Positions 8,558-17,738 of a stretch of 64,000 nt of DNA are shown here, piece by piece (positions within the stretch are counted from its first letter, which is position 1; every line of letters starts with the position of its first letter). Below the pieces are notes generated by a model that ran no database searches, was not told where the DNA came from, and saw only the letters and a list, made by a program, of their open reading frames with translations. A program made the translations under genes and the position numbers. Origin of the DNA: Verrucomicrobiota bacterium (GTDB lineage: Bacteria; Verrucomicrobiota; Verrucomicrobiia; Limisphaerales; UBA9464); the NCBI GenBank assembly GCA_017309115.1, contig JAFLEF010000009.1, positions 116,641 through 180,640 of the forward strand, written 5' to 3'.

Positions 8558-8830
8558 ATGGCCCAAGCAATAATGGATCCCGAGCAGGTCCGGCGGTTCG
8601 CCGAGGAGCTGCAATCGTTTAATGCGGACCTGCAAAACCGTCTGGCGTCGTTGCAGGCGCGCTTCGCGGCGCTGGGAGAAACGTGGCAGGATCAGGAACA
8701 CGCCAAGTTCACCGAAGACTTCGCCGAAACTGTGAAGGCGCTCCGGAAGTTCATTGAGGTCTCCGGACGTCACACGCCTTACCTGCTGCGCAAGGCGCGC
8801 CGGATCGAAGAGTATCTCGGACAACGCTGA
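8558..8830 (+). CDS. WXG100-family protein (type VII secretion substrate-like)
   Basis: This 90-aa, all-helical protein has the size and layout of WXG100/ESAT-6-like proteins: a first helix (about 8-36), a turn holding LGETWQDQEHAKF (W near 43), and a second helix (50-88). The canonical WxG is W-Q-D here, as in several non-actinobacterial members. Such proteins form helical hairpin dimers and are exported by, or are structural parts of, FtsK-dependent type VII systems. It is the first gene of a tightly packed cluster leading to a membrane FtsK/SpoIIIE ATPase, which supports the assignment. It starts at ATG 8558 with a strong upstream AGAGGAGA. Confidence 0.82.
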   Translation: MAQAIMDPEQVRRFAEELQSFNADLQNRLASLQARFAALGETWQDQEHAKFTEDFAETVKALRKFIEVSGRHTPYLLRKARRIEEYLGQR

Positions 8831-8837
8831 TTTCCCT

Positions 8838-9368
8838 GTGTCCACTCAGGCTCATGTCAGTTCGTTGGAGGCGCTGGAATCCTTCCGGGCCAATCTGGTG
8901 ACCTATCTGGCGGCGGCCCGACCCACGGTGGACGACATGACGGCCGAGATTGCGGCGACCCGAATCTGGCTGGAGCAGGATCGGTTGCTGTATTGGGGGC
9001 GGGAACTCAAGCGACGGCAGCGAATTTTGGTGGATGCCGAGGCGTTGTTGTTTAGCGCGCGGATGGCGCACTTGACGAAGGACACCCAAGCCGAAATGAA
9101 TGCGGTTCGGCGCGCCAAGCAGGCCGTGGAAGAAGCCGAGGAACGTCTGCGTAAGATCAAGAAATGGCTGCGGGAGTTTGATTCCCGAATTTCACCCCTG
9201 GGCCGGCAACTCGACTCCTTGCGAAGCCTGCTGACGCTCGATATGTCCCGGGCGACTGCCGCGCTCGATCAGACCATCCAGTTTTTGGCGGACTACAGCG
9301 GAGTATCGTCCGCCCCGGCGACGTCCCGGTCCGGGGAAATGCCGCCCTCAGTGGAGAAACCAACATGA
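8838..9368 (+). CDS. Coiled-coil protein of the WXG100/FtsK cluster
   Basis: A GTG at 8838, seven bases after the WXG100 stop, gives 176 aa (VSTQAHVSSLEALESF...). A longer frame opens at 8754 inside the WXG100 gene but is unlikely. The protein is almost entirely helical with heptad patterns, Arg/Glu-rich (RELKRRQRILVDAEALLF, AVRRAKQAVEEAEERL), with LDSLRSLL and a flexible Ser/Pro tail. No enzymatic motif or membrane segment is visible. Position between the WXG100 gene and the ATPase suggests a structural or chaperone role in the same apparatus. I do not recognise a named family. Confidence 0.75.
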   Translation: MSTQAHVSSLEALESFRANLVTYLAAARPTVDDMTAEIAATRIWLEQDRLLYWGRELKRRQRILVDAEALLFSARMAHLTKDTQAEMNAVRRAKQAVEEAEERLRKIKKWLREFDSRISPLGRQLDSLRSLLTLDMSRATAALDQTIQFLADYSGVSSAPATSRSGEMPPSVEKPT

Positions 9369-9577
9369 GACTGACCGCGAATCGCATGCGGTTGACTGCC
9401 CTGACCAAGTCGCTCTTGGTGAAGTGGGCCGAAACCCGCGAAACCTGGAAAGACGACCGGGCTCAGCAGTTCGAACAGCTGTATCTGCGCGAATTGGAGG
9501 CGTCCGTGGACGCCTCGCTGGGCGTGGTCGAGGAACTCGACGAACTCATCAACCAACTTCGTACGGACTGTGAATAG
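9365..9577 (+). CDS. 70-aa WXG-like helical protein
   Basis: It overlaps the preceding stop by four bases (ATGA at 9365) and the following ATPase start by eight (GTG 9570), so all three are probably translationally coupled. The 70-aa product contains TRETWKDDRAQQFEQLYL, which shares W-x-D-x(2-3)-A-x-x-F with the WXG100 protein of the cluster (W-Q-D-Q-E-H-A-K-F). It lacks the long first helix of a full WXG100 hairpin. It may be a second, shortened substrate-like subunit or a heterodimer partner. Inference rests on this motif and the context. Confidence 0.65.
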   Translation: MRLTANRMRLTALTKSLLVKWAETRETWKDDRAQQFEQLYLRELEASVDASLGVVEELDELINQLRTDCE

Positions 9578-12500
9578 ACATTTGAACGTTCGGGAAGTGC
9601 AGGATCGCCTCGAGCAGGTGCGGTCTACGGTGGCGGAACTGTCCCTGCAGGCCCGGCAGGTGGAAACGGAGTTTCGCAATGGCCAGTCGTTGGAGAAGCG
9701 GCGTTTCGAGGCCCAACTGGCCGCCGAGAACGGTCGTTGGGAGGCCGAGTTGGCATTGTGGACCTCCCAGCGACAGCTGGAATTGGAGGCCCTAGACCGG
9801 TGGGTAGTGCAACGGCGACAGCGGTTAGGTAAGGCCCAGCGGGGAGCCCGGCGAGCGGCGTTGGAACGGATCGATTTGGAAGAGGGACGTCACAAGTATG
9901 CAGTGCAGAAAGGCACTCTCGAGGCTGAGCGCCGATTGAAGGAAGGCACGGAAGCCAACGAGTCCCGGTATCAGGAGTTCCTGACGCGCTCCGTTCCCCA
10001 GCAGGAACAATTGGCGCTGGTGGAACATCAGGCCGCGGCGGCCATGCGGGGGTTTTCCCGGTTCCGACGGGCTTTGGAAGTCACCCCGCAAGTCGATGCC
10101 GGGTCGGATCTGGATGAATCCGCGCTACTGAACCGGGTGGACGAGGAATTGGCGCGCGCCCGAACGAAACTTCAGGCGTTCCAGCGAAATCCGCTGCCCT
10201 GGTTGTTCCGCTTTCTGCCGCTCTGGCTCGCGTTGCTCCTGGCTGGAGTGGCGGCCGGGGCCATGGTGTTAGTTCCGCCCCTGCTCGGCCGGCCGGCCTG
10301 GGGGCAGACTCAAGCCGCGACGGCCTTTGGCATCGCCGCCGCCGTGTTGGTGGTCTGGTACGCCCTGGGTTGGTTGACCTCCGCCGGGGCGGCGAAACGA
10401 TTGGCCGAAGCAGTCGCCCGGGCTCGCGCCTGGCACGCGCACGCCGGGCAACGGTCCGTCACCCGACATCAGTCCGAAGCAGCACGTCTGACCGCCGAAA
10501 AGGAGGAGACCCAGCGGCAGTTGGAGGATCGCTGGCACCGGGCAATTGCCGAGGCACGGGCCAGTCGCGATCAGTGGCCCGTGACTGAGGCCGAACGCGT
10601 CTCCCGCCTTCAGGCCCGCTGGGAGACCTTGCAGACCTCGCGCCGGAACCAGCGGATTCAGGCTGGCGACGAACGGCGGGCCGCACTGCAAGCGGCAGCC
10701 GATCAGCGGTTGTTGCCGTTGCGGGAGGACTACGAACGGAAATCCGCGCAGTTCAGCCAGGAATGGAATGCCCGACGCGAGTCCATCGCGGCCGCCCGGC
10801 GGGACCGGGTCGAACCCGTATGGCGGGAATTGGAGGAGGCTCAACGAATCGCCTCGTCCGACTTCCCTGCTTGGTCGAATCCCGCATGGTCCGGATGGCG
10901 CCCTCCCGAACACTTCGGCAACGCCGCTCCCATCGGCTCTCTGCACCTGGATCCGGTCCGCTTCTGTGGCGATTTATCCCCGGATCAGCAGTGGATTCTG
11001 CCCGCCACCGAGCCCAGGTCATTTCCGCTGACTCTTACTTATCCGGAGTCCGGTTCCCTCCTGCTGGAGACGCATAAGCCTGGTGCCATCGTGGCCACCG
11101 AAGCCTTGAACCAGGCAGTCTTGCGGTTGTTGGCTAACACGCCGTCCGGGAAGACCAACTTCACCATCGTGGATCCCATCCGGCTGGGACAGAACTTCGC
11201 CGGGATCATGCATCTGGCGGACTTCGAGGAGAACCTCATCAACCGCCGCATCTGGACTCAGCCTTCGGAGATTGAGCAGCAACTGGCTGACCTGACCGCC
11301 CATATGGAGAAGGTTATCCAGATGTATCTGCGCAATGAGTACGCCACCATTGCCGAATACAATGCCCAGGCTGGGAACATTGCGGAGAAGTATCACTATC
11401 TCGTGGTGGCCGACTTCCCGGCCAACTTCAGCGACGTAGCCCTGCGGCGTCTGGTGAACATTGCCGCCAGCGGCGCCCGCTGCGGAGTGTTCACGCTCAT
11501 TCACTGGGATCGCCTGCAACCGACGCCTCCGGAGTTCGTCATGGAGACTCTGCGGCGCAACAGCGTGGTGCTGGTTCAAACTGCCCAGGGCATGGCCTTG
11601 ACCGAACCGCCGACGCCCGGAATTCGGGTGGAACTAATGCCGCCTCCTTTGCCGGACCGAACCACCGAGTTTCTCCACCGGGTGGGCGAGTTTGGCCGGG
11701 ATGCCGGGCGGGTTCGCGTGCCCTTCGACCAAGCCGCACCCGCGCCCGCCGACGTCTGGAGCCAATCGAGCACTGATGAATTGCGCGTGCCCATCGGCCG
11801 GACCGGAGCCACCAAGCTGCAGTATCTCGCCCTGGGCAAGGGAACCCGTCAGCACGTGCTAGTGGCGGGCAAAACCGGCTCCGGCAAATCCACCCTGTTC
11901 CATGTGGTCATCACCAACCTGGCGTTGTGGTGCAGTCCGGACCAGGTGGAGTTCTACCTCGTCGACTTCAAGAAGGGCGTGGAGTTCAAGTGCTACGCCG
12001 AGATGCGACTGCCGCATGCCCGCGTGGTGGCGATTGAGAGCGACCGGGAATTTGGACTCAGCGTTCTGGTGCGTTTGGATGAGGAACTCCGGCGACGGGG
12101 CGATCTGTTCCGCGAACTGGGCGTGCAGGATCTGGCGGGACATCGCCGCGTCACTGGCGGAAAACCGTTGCCGCGGGCGCTCCTGCTGATCGACGAGTTC
12201 CAGGAATTCTTTGTGGAGGATGACCGGATCTCCCAGACCGCGGCGGTGTTGCTCGACCGCATTGTGCGTCAGGGCCGGGCCTTCGGCATTCACGTCATCC
12301 TCGGGTCGCAGACGCTCGGCGGCGCTTACACGCTGGCGCGAACGACCCTGGGCCAGATGGTAGTGCGCATCGCGCTGCAGTGTAATGAGGCCGATGCCTT
12401 CCTGATCATGGATGATTCGAACCCCGCTCCACGTCTGCTGACGCGGCCGGGCGAAGGCATCTACAACGATATGGCCGGTATGCTGGAGGGGAATAGTCCG

Positions 12501-13472
12501 TTCCAGACGGTGTGGCTCGAGGAACAAGAGCGGGATGTACGCTTGGGCGAAGTGCGAGCCCGGGCAGATCAGGCGGGGCGTCAGGACTTGGTTCCATTTG
12601 TGTTCGAAGGCAACGCGCCGGCGGAAATCCGGGAGAATGGCGAGTTGTCCCGAATCCTGGCGCAGACCCCCACTCAAGCCCCGGCGGCCGGACGGGTCTG
12701 GCTGGGCGCGCCCAATGCCATCAAGGGTCCGACCCAAGTCGAGTTTTTGCCCCAGAGTGGTCAGCACCTGCTGCTGGTGGGTCAGCGCGAGGATGCCGAG
12801 TTGGCGATTCTGACGATCGCGCTGTTGGGCTTGGCGGCGCAGTATCCGGCGGGCAGCGCGCGCTTTGTGTGGTTCGACAGCTCCGTTCCGGGATCCAAGG
12901 CGCAGGAGTATCTGGCGGGCGTGTGGAGTGGGTTGAAACTGCCGCTGACCCTCGCGCGGGCCGGGGAATTGCCGGCGGTCTTGGCCTCGCTGGGTCAGGA
13001 GTTGCGACAACGGGCGGATCAACCGGATGCCGGCACGCATCCGATCTTCGTCATTTTGCCCGGACTCCAGCGGTTCAAGAAGCTGATGCCCGAGGACGAG
13101 TTCAGTTTTGGCGGTGGAGCTTCGGGGCCGGTGCCGTCCGACGACTTGAAAGCCCTGCTGTCCGGAGGTCCGGCGGCTGGGATTCATTTGCTCCTAACCT
13201 GCGACAACTACACCAATCTGAACCGCTATCTGGGCCGCAAGGCGCTGGCAGATTGTGGCCTTCGCGTGCTGTTCCAGATGAGTGCCAACGACTCGTCCAG
13301 CCTGATCGATTCACCCAAGGCCAATCTCCTCGGTCTCAATCGTGCGCTGCTCTTTCACGAAGCGGAAGGCTGGCTGGAAACGTTCCGGCCCTATTCGCTG
13401 CCGGATCGGTCCTGGCTGGACCAGGTGAAGACGGTCCTGTCGGCTCGTTCCGCCCCCGACGTGGGCGTCTGA
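9570..13472 (+). CDS. Membrane FtsK/SpoIIIE-type ATPase of a type VII-like system
   Basis: This 1300-aa protein starts at GTG 9570. Order of parts: a long charged coiled coil (about 1-205), two membrane helices (about 213-237 and 249-270), a second coiled coil (about 275-425), a linker domain, and an FtsK/SpoIIIE ATPase with Walker A G767-K-T-G-S-G-K773-S-T775 and Walker B LLLIDEF (D875, E876). A second, degenerate ATPase-like domain follows (from about 1060: HLLLVGQREDAEL at the Walker A place, PIFVILPGLQRF at the B place). EccC/EssC of known type VII systems also have serial ATPase domains, some inactive, but usually three domains, and no such flanking coiled coils. Together with the WXG100 genes it probably drives export. 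Chromosome-translocase function (FtsK itself) is unlikely given the lack of a gamma domain. Confidence 0.85.
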   Translation: MNRHLNVREVQDRLEQVRSTVAELSLQARQVETEFRNGQSLEKRRFEAQLAAENGRWEAELALWTSQRQLELEALDRWVVQRRQRLGKAQRGARRAALERIDLEEGRHKYAVQKGTLEAERRLKEGTEANESRYQEFLTRSVPQQEQLALVEHQAAAAMRGFSRFRRALEVTPQVDAGSDLDESALLNRVDEELARARTKLQAFQRNPLPWLFRFLPLWLALLLAGVAAGAMVLVPPLLGRPAWGQTQAATAFGIAAAVLVVWYALGWLTSAGAAKRLAEAVARARAWHAHAGQRSVTRHQSEAARLTAEKEETQRQLEDRWHRAIAEARASRDQWPVTEAERVSRLQARWETLQTSRRNQRIQAGDERRAALQAAADQRLLPLREDYERKSAQFSQEWNARRESIAAARRDRVEPVWRELEEAQRIASSDFPAWSNPAWSGWRPPEHFGNAAPIGSLHLDPVRFCGDLSPDQQWILPATEPRSFPLTLTYPESGSLLLETHKPGAIVATEALNQAVLRLLANTPSGKTNFTIVDPIRLGQNFAGIMHLADFEENLINRRIWTQPSEIEQQLADLTAHMEKVIQMYLRNEYATIAEYNAQAGNIAEKYHYLVVADFPANFSDVALRRLVNIAASGARCGVFTLIHWDRLQPTPPEFVMETLRRNSVVLVQTAQGMALTEPPTPGIRVELMPPPLPDRTTEFLHRVGEFGRDAGRVRVPFDQAAPAPADVWSQSSTDELRVPIGRTGATKLQYLALGKGTRQHVLVAGKTGSGKSTLFHVVITNLALWCSPDQVEFYLVDFKKGVEFKCYAEMRLPHARVVAIESDREFGLSVLVRLDEELRRRGDLFRELGVQDLAGHRRVTGGKPLPRALLLIDEFQEFFVEDDRISQTAAVLLDRIVRQGRAFGIHVILGSQTLGGAYTLARTTLGQMVVRIALQCNEADAFLIMDDSNPAPRLLTRPGEGIYNDMAGMLEGNSPFQTVWLEEQERDVRLGEVRARADQAGRQDLVPFVFEGNAPAEIRENGELSRILAQTPTQAPAAGRVWLGAPNAIKGPTQVEFLPQSGQHLLLVGQREDAELAILTIALLGLAAQYPAGSARFVWFDSSVPGSKAQEYLAGVWSGLKLPLTLARAGELPAVLASLGQELRQRADQPDAGTHPIFVILPGLQRFKKLMPEDEFSFGGGASGPVPSDDLKALLSGGPAAGIHLLLTCDNYTNLNRYLGRKALADCGLRVLFQMSANDSSSLIDSPKANLLGLNRALLFHEAEGWLETFRPYSLPDRSWLDQVKTVLSARSAPDVGV

Positions 13473-13732
13473 GTGGAGCCGTTCAGTCCGACCGCGAAGC
13501 AACATGAACGAACGCCTCATGGGAATTGGTAGAAGCGGTGTAAACGAGTGGATTGAAGCACTGCCGGGCGTGGGCCTGGCCGACTCTCTGAATCCAGGTT
13601 GATTCACGCCTCGCTCCCATTGAGTGCATCGGAGGTTCCCACTGCCCCCTCCGTCGAGCGAGGCGGCTTGGGTTGGGTGGGTTTCGGCACTCGCGAAAGG
13701 TGCGGTTCCTCGCTACGGTTTGCGTCGTTGCC
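13473..13732. other. Intergenic region, no gene seen
   Basis: About 260 bases between the ATPase and the next exported protein. Short frames cross it on both strands, but none has a good start or protein-like composition. No obvious terminator was found. Confidence 0.4.
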
Positions 13733-16033
13733 ATGCCTCGAACTCTCGTCCAACTGATCCTTCTGGGATGGCTTGCGGGCGTTCTTCTGAGCTCCGGCCG
13801 TGCCCAAGGGGTGGCGACTAACGTGACCGTTCGACCGGCCGTGCAGGATGCCGCCACGATTCGCATGGCGCAGCGCTTGCGGGCCTTGGCGGATCGATCG
13901 GATCCGTCCCGCAATCGGTTCCTCAGTCAGGAACGCGTTCGCGGACTCGGTCGAATGCTAAATGCGAACTCCACCAACTACGCGATGATCGCCGAGTTGG
14001 GCCCGCTGTTCGCCAGCGAACTGCTGCAGGCCGGCAAGAGCGAAGCTGCCCAACGTCAGTACCGGTTGCTCGAGGACTTCTTTACCACGGTTCCCGGCTT
14101 TACCAATGCCGGCCTCGCCACCGGCATGCGCCTGGGCCAGTCCCTGGCGGCGTTTCGTTTGGGCGAACAGGAGAACTGTCTGGCGAATCACAACGCCGAA
14201 TCCTGCCTCTTCCCGCTCGAACCAGCCGCCTACCATCGGCTGCCCCGGGGTTCGCTCACCGCGTTGACCGGGTTGACCAACCTGCTGGCGGAAGCTCCCG
14301 ACGATCTGCGCGCCCGTTGGCTGGCCAATCTCGCTTACATGACCTTGGGAAAATGGCCGGCGGAAGTTCCGCGGGCGATCCTGATTCCGCCCTCGGTCTT
14401 TGCCTCGGAAACGAACTTTCCCCGGTTTCCCGACATCGCTGGGATGCTGGGGTTGGATGTCAATGACCTCGGGGGTGGGTCCATCATTGAGGACTTTGAC
14501 AACGATGGATTGCTCGATGTCCTGGTTTCCGACTGGGGACTTCGATCCCCGCTGAAACTCTTTCGCAACGACGGAGTCGGAGGCTTTGTGGAGCGGTCTT
14601 CCGCCGCCGGTTTGGATGGCTTGTGGGGTGGGCTCAATCTGGTCACGACCGACTACAACAATGACGGCTTCGTCGATGTCTTCGTCCTACGCGGCGCGTG
14701 GCTGGGCGCGGAAGGCAAGCTGCCCAACAGCCTGTTGCGCAACAATGGCGACGGAACGTTTTCCGATGTGACGGAGGCCGCCGGTCTTCTGAGTTTTCAT
14801 CCCACCCAGACCGCCGCTTGGTTCGACTTCGACGGAGACGGCTGGCTGGACGTGTATATCGGCAACGAGTCGCAGGCGCAGATTCCCGGGGACATCAACC
14901 CGTGTGAACTTTATCGGAATAATCGGGACGGCACGTTTACGGAGTGCGCCCGTGCCAATGGGGTGGCGGTGGTGGGTTGGGTGAAGGCGGTGGCGGCGGG
15001 TGACTTCAACAACGACGGTCGACCGGATCTGTACCTCTCGCTGCGGGACGGGGAGAATTTGCTCTTTCGCAATGACGGTCCCGACCAACCCGGGGCGAAT
15101 CCGGGCACTGTTTGGAAGTTTACCGAGGTGGCCATTCCAGCGGGAGTGGCCCAACCGAAGTTCAGCTTCCCAGCGTGGTTCTTCGATTACGACCAGGATG
15201 GTTGGCAGGACTTGTTTGTGGCCGGCTACCGCATCGACCACGTCGGCGACGTCGTGGCGGATTACTTGGGATTACCCTCCAACGGCGAACGCGCCCGGCT
15301 CTATCGCAACAATCGGAATGGAACCTTCGCCGATGAGTCCAAGGCTTCGGGGTTGGGTCGGGTGTTGCACGCCATGGGCAGTAACTTCGGAGATCTAAAC
15401 AACGATGGGTTCCCGGACCTGTATTTGGGGACTGGCGATCCGGACGTGCTCACGATCATTCCCAATCGTCTCTTCCTCAACGCTGACGGGAAACGCTTCC
15501 TGGACGTCACCACGGCTGCCCGCATGGGGCACTTGCAGAAGGGCCATGGCTGTGTGTTTGCGGATCTGGACAACGACGGCGACCAGGACGTCTTCATGAA
15601 CATGGGCGGCGCGTATTCGGGCGATGTGTATCGGGACGCGCTGTTTGAGAATCCGGGATTTGGGAACCGCTGGCTGGGACTCAAGCTAGAGGGGAAGGTC
15701 TCCAACCGGGCGGCAATCGGCGCGCGTCTGCGGATCAACGTGAAGGAGCCGTCCGGGCCCCGCTCCATTTATCGTTGGATCAACACTGGCGGCAGCTTCG
15801 GGGCGAATCCGTTGCGGGCCGAGATTGGCTTAGGTCAGGCGACCGAAATTGTTTCGGCGGAAGTCTGGTGGCCGACCACCGGGAAGACCCAGCCGATCAC
15901 CGGGTTGGTGCCCGATCAGTTTTATCGGGTAGTGGAGGGTGAATCCGCAGCGACTCCCTGGCCGCTCGCGCGACTGAAGTGGGATCCGAAACGAGCCCCG
16001 AAGCATCAGCATGCGGAGCGGATGGAGATGTGA
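13733..16033 (+). CDS. Secreted FG-GAP repeat / ASPIC-UnbV protein
   Basis: The ATG at 13733 gives 766 aa with a signal peptide (MPRTLVQLILLGWLAGVLLS, then SGRAQ); the frame is open to 13673, but the earlier residues do not fit an export signal. An N-terminal helical region (about 40-215) precedes at least six FG-GAP/VCBS-like repeats with the calcium-binding pattern D-F-D-x-D-G-x-x-D (for example DFDNDGLLDVLV, DYNNDGFVDVFV, DFDGDGWLDVYI, DLDNDGDQDVFM). The C-terminus is an ASPIC/UnbV-like domain (IGARLRINV, GSFGANPLRAEIGLG). It is probably a beta-propeller exported or surface protein; ligand unknown. Confidence 0.85.
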   Translation: MPRTLVQLILLGWLAGVLLSSGRAQGVATNVTVRPAVQDAATIRMAQRLRALADRSDPSRNRFLSQERVRGLGRMLNANSTNYAMIAELGPLFASELLQAGKSEAAQRQYRLLEDFFTTVPGFTNAGLATGMRLGQSLAAFRLGEQENCLANHNAESCLFPLEPAAYHRLPRGSLTALTGLTNLLAEAPDDLRARWLANLAYMTLGKWPAEVPRAILIPPSVFASETNFPRFPDIAGMLGLDVNDLGGGSIIEDFDNDGLLDVLVSDWGLRSPLKLFRNDGVGGFVERSSAAGLDGLWGGLNLVTTDYNNDGFVDVFVLRGAWLGAEGKLPNSLLRNNGDGTFSDVTEAAGLLSFHPTQTAAWFDFDGDGWLDVYIGNESQAQIPGDINPCELYRNNRDGTFTECARANGVAVVGWVKAVAAGDFNNDGRPDLYLSLRDGENLLFRNDGPDQPGANPGTVWKFTEVAIPAGVAQPKFSFPAWFFDYDQDGWQDLFVAGYRIDHVGDVVADYLGLPSNGERARLYRNNRNGTFADESKASGLGRVLHAMGSNFGDLNNDGFPDLYLGTGDPDVLTIIPNRLFLNADGKRFLDVTTAARMGHLQKGHGCVFADLDNDGDQDVFMNMGGAYSGDVYRDALFENPGFGNRWLGLKLEGKVSNRAAIGARLRINVKEPSGPRSIYRWINTGGSFGANPLRAEIGLGQATEIVSAEVWWPTTGKTQPITGLVPDQFYRVVEGESAATPWPLARLKWDPKRAPKHQHAERMEM

Positions 16034-16491
16034 AGGGAACCCCAGCAAGTGGAACCACGAACGAACGCGAAACGGGAATGGGGAGACGAATAGGAATTAA
16101 CGAATAGGAATTTGTTTTTTGGCTTCGCGGAAGAGGCGAGCGTTTCATTGACGGTGACTCAGCGGCCGTTTCATGGGATTGGGGCCGTGCCGCCGTGATG
16201 TTCATGGCAGTCCACTTCGCTCGGTGCCGGCTGCCGGAGGCGGTGCGGGAGATCCCCGGGGCCCACTATGGGGCGGCCGCCCGGTCGGGTACAACGCGTT
16301 GCGAGGAGCTGGAGACCGATCCCGACAAATCCCATAGATACGCCCCCATTGACTTCCTCTTTTGGTGGCGAGGGCGGAGGCGTTTGTAGCGAAGGTCGGT
16401 TCGGGAGAGACGTAGACGCAGAGGCTCTTGGTTCTTGTAGAAAGAATCCGATTTCGCATAGAGAAGCCGCACTCAAGAAAGGTCTTCACTC
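16034..16491. other. Intergenic region with a short direct repeat
   Basis: About 458 bases. A 14-base direct repeat (ACGAATAGGAATTA/T) lies at 16086-16099 and 16100-16113, just after an iterated AACGAACGCGAA-like stretch near 16053. The rest, up to the PIN gene, shows only short frames in several phases. A purine-rich AAGAAAGG about 10 bases before 16492 is the likely ribosome binding site. Confidence 0.4.
16086..16113. repeat. Tandem 14-bp direct repeat
   Basis: Two adjacent copies of ACGAATAGGAATTA and ACGAATAGGAATTT (13 of 14 identical), followed by a T-rich run. Confidence 0.6.
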
Positions 16492-17607
16492 ATGATTCAC
16501 GTGTTTATCGACACGAACGTGTTCCTAGATTTCTACTCAACCTCTACAGAAAGCCTGACGGAGTTACGTCGACTCGCGGATATGGCGGAGGGGAGAGTTG
16601 TGAAGCTCTGGATGCCTGATCAGGTAAAGCGAGAATTCTGGAAGAACCGTTCAGAAAAGATCGAGACCATCCTTTCTGCCTATGAAAGGGAGAAGATTTC
16701 GGGATCGGTGCCGGTGTTGATACGAGAGGATACCGAATTTCAGGACATAAAAAATCTGCTTAGAGATTTAGAGAAGCGAAAAGCATTAATCTGCAAAAGG
16801 GTCCGTCAGCAAATTTTGGAGGAAAAGACCGTCGCCGATGCGGTGATTCGAAAACTGTTCGAAGCGGCAGAGAATCTAGATACGTCGGGAAATGTATTCG
16901 ATAGGGCCTTTCAACGCGCTGCGCGACATACACCTCCTGGGAAAAATGAAGACATTGGGGACCGAATCAACTGGCTGATATTACTGGAGAATCTGCCTAA
17001 GCCCTGCGATTTGCACGTCGTGTCGTTGGACGAAGATTTCGAGGCGTTCAAAGATTCTGAAACAATAAGTCCATATCTCGCTTACGAATGGCGGGCAAAA
17101 AATGGAGGTTCAGTAGCCCTATGGAAACGTATCTCCAAGTTCTTGAGCAAGGTGACTTTTACCACCAGGCCTGCTGCGCCTGCTCCAACTGCTGCTACCT
17201 CCGTCGAAGTGCCTGCCGTCGATGTTCAGCCACCAACTGTCGAAGCGATCATTCAGGATTTGGACGGCTCAACGGAGCAGGTCGAAGTCGATCCGTCTGT
17301 ATTCACCGTCGCTGTAAACGCGGAGTTGGAGCTGGCTATCTCTAACCTTGCCGCCAGCAGCAGTTTTGCTGCGACGCATAGGATTTTGGCAGGTTTTCCG
17401 AAATTGGATTCAATAAACCATTCCCAAGCAAATCATTTGGCCGATGCGATACTAACCAATGATCAAGTTTTTTGTATTGCAGAAGATTCTGATGTGGCTG
17501 CCTTCATTGCCAAAGTTGTGCAATACTGTGGTCCTTATTTGCCGTCAGAAATATTGGATGCGTTGAAAGCCCTCATTTCGCCACCGCCTGCGGATTCTAG
17601 TTCCTGA
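16492..17607 (+). CDS. PIN-like domain protein (DUF4935-type), low GC
   Basis: This 371-aa protein begins MIHVFIDTNVFLDF, the first PIN-domain motif with D7, and continues with MPDQVKREFWK, a charged helical insert, NEDIGDRINWLILL and DLHVVSLDEDFEAF, which supply further acidic residues. This layout matches the PIN-like (DUF4935) group of predicted RNases. After about residue 215 comes a Pro/Ala/Thr linker and a C-terminal helical domain without recognised motifs. The gene is clearly AT-richer than its neighbours and stands alone, so it was probably acquired horizontally. No antitoxin is adjacent; defence or RNA degradation is a guess. Confidence 0.75.
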   Translation: MIHVFIDTNVFLDFYSTSTESLTELRRLADMAEGRVVKLWMPDQVKREFWKNRSEKIETILSAYEREKISGSVPVLIREDTEFQDIKNLLRDLEKRKALICKRVRQQILEEKTVADAVIRKLFEAAENLDTSGNVFDRAFQRAARHTPPGKNEDIGDRINWLILLENLPKPCDLHVVSLDEDFEAFKDSETISPYLAYEWRAKNGGSVALWKRISKFLSKVTFTTRPAAPAPTAATSVEVPAVDVQPPTVEAIIQDLDGSTEQVEVDPSVFTVAVNAELELAISNLAASSSFAATHRILAGFPKLDSINHSQANHLADAILTNDQVFCIAEDSDVAAFIAKVVQYCGPYLPSEILDALKALISPPPADSSS

Positions 17608-17738
17608 AGCGAACTTTCTGCCGCTTAGGCCGCGTTAACCGCAGAGCCGGACGACACGCCCACAGGAGCCCAGCGAGCAGGGCGCTCTGTGAGCGGGCAT
17701 TCGGTAAAACAAAAGGCCAGGAGATGCGACAACCAGCA

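Noticed and set aside
11859-13187. 442-aa reverse frame opposite the FtsK ATPase
   Set aside because: Lies opposite the Walker motifs of the sense gene and shows no protein-like pattern.
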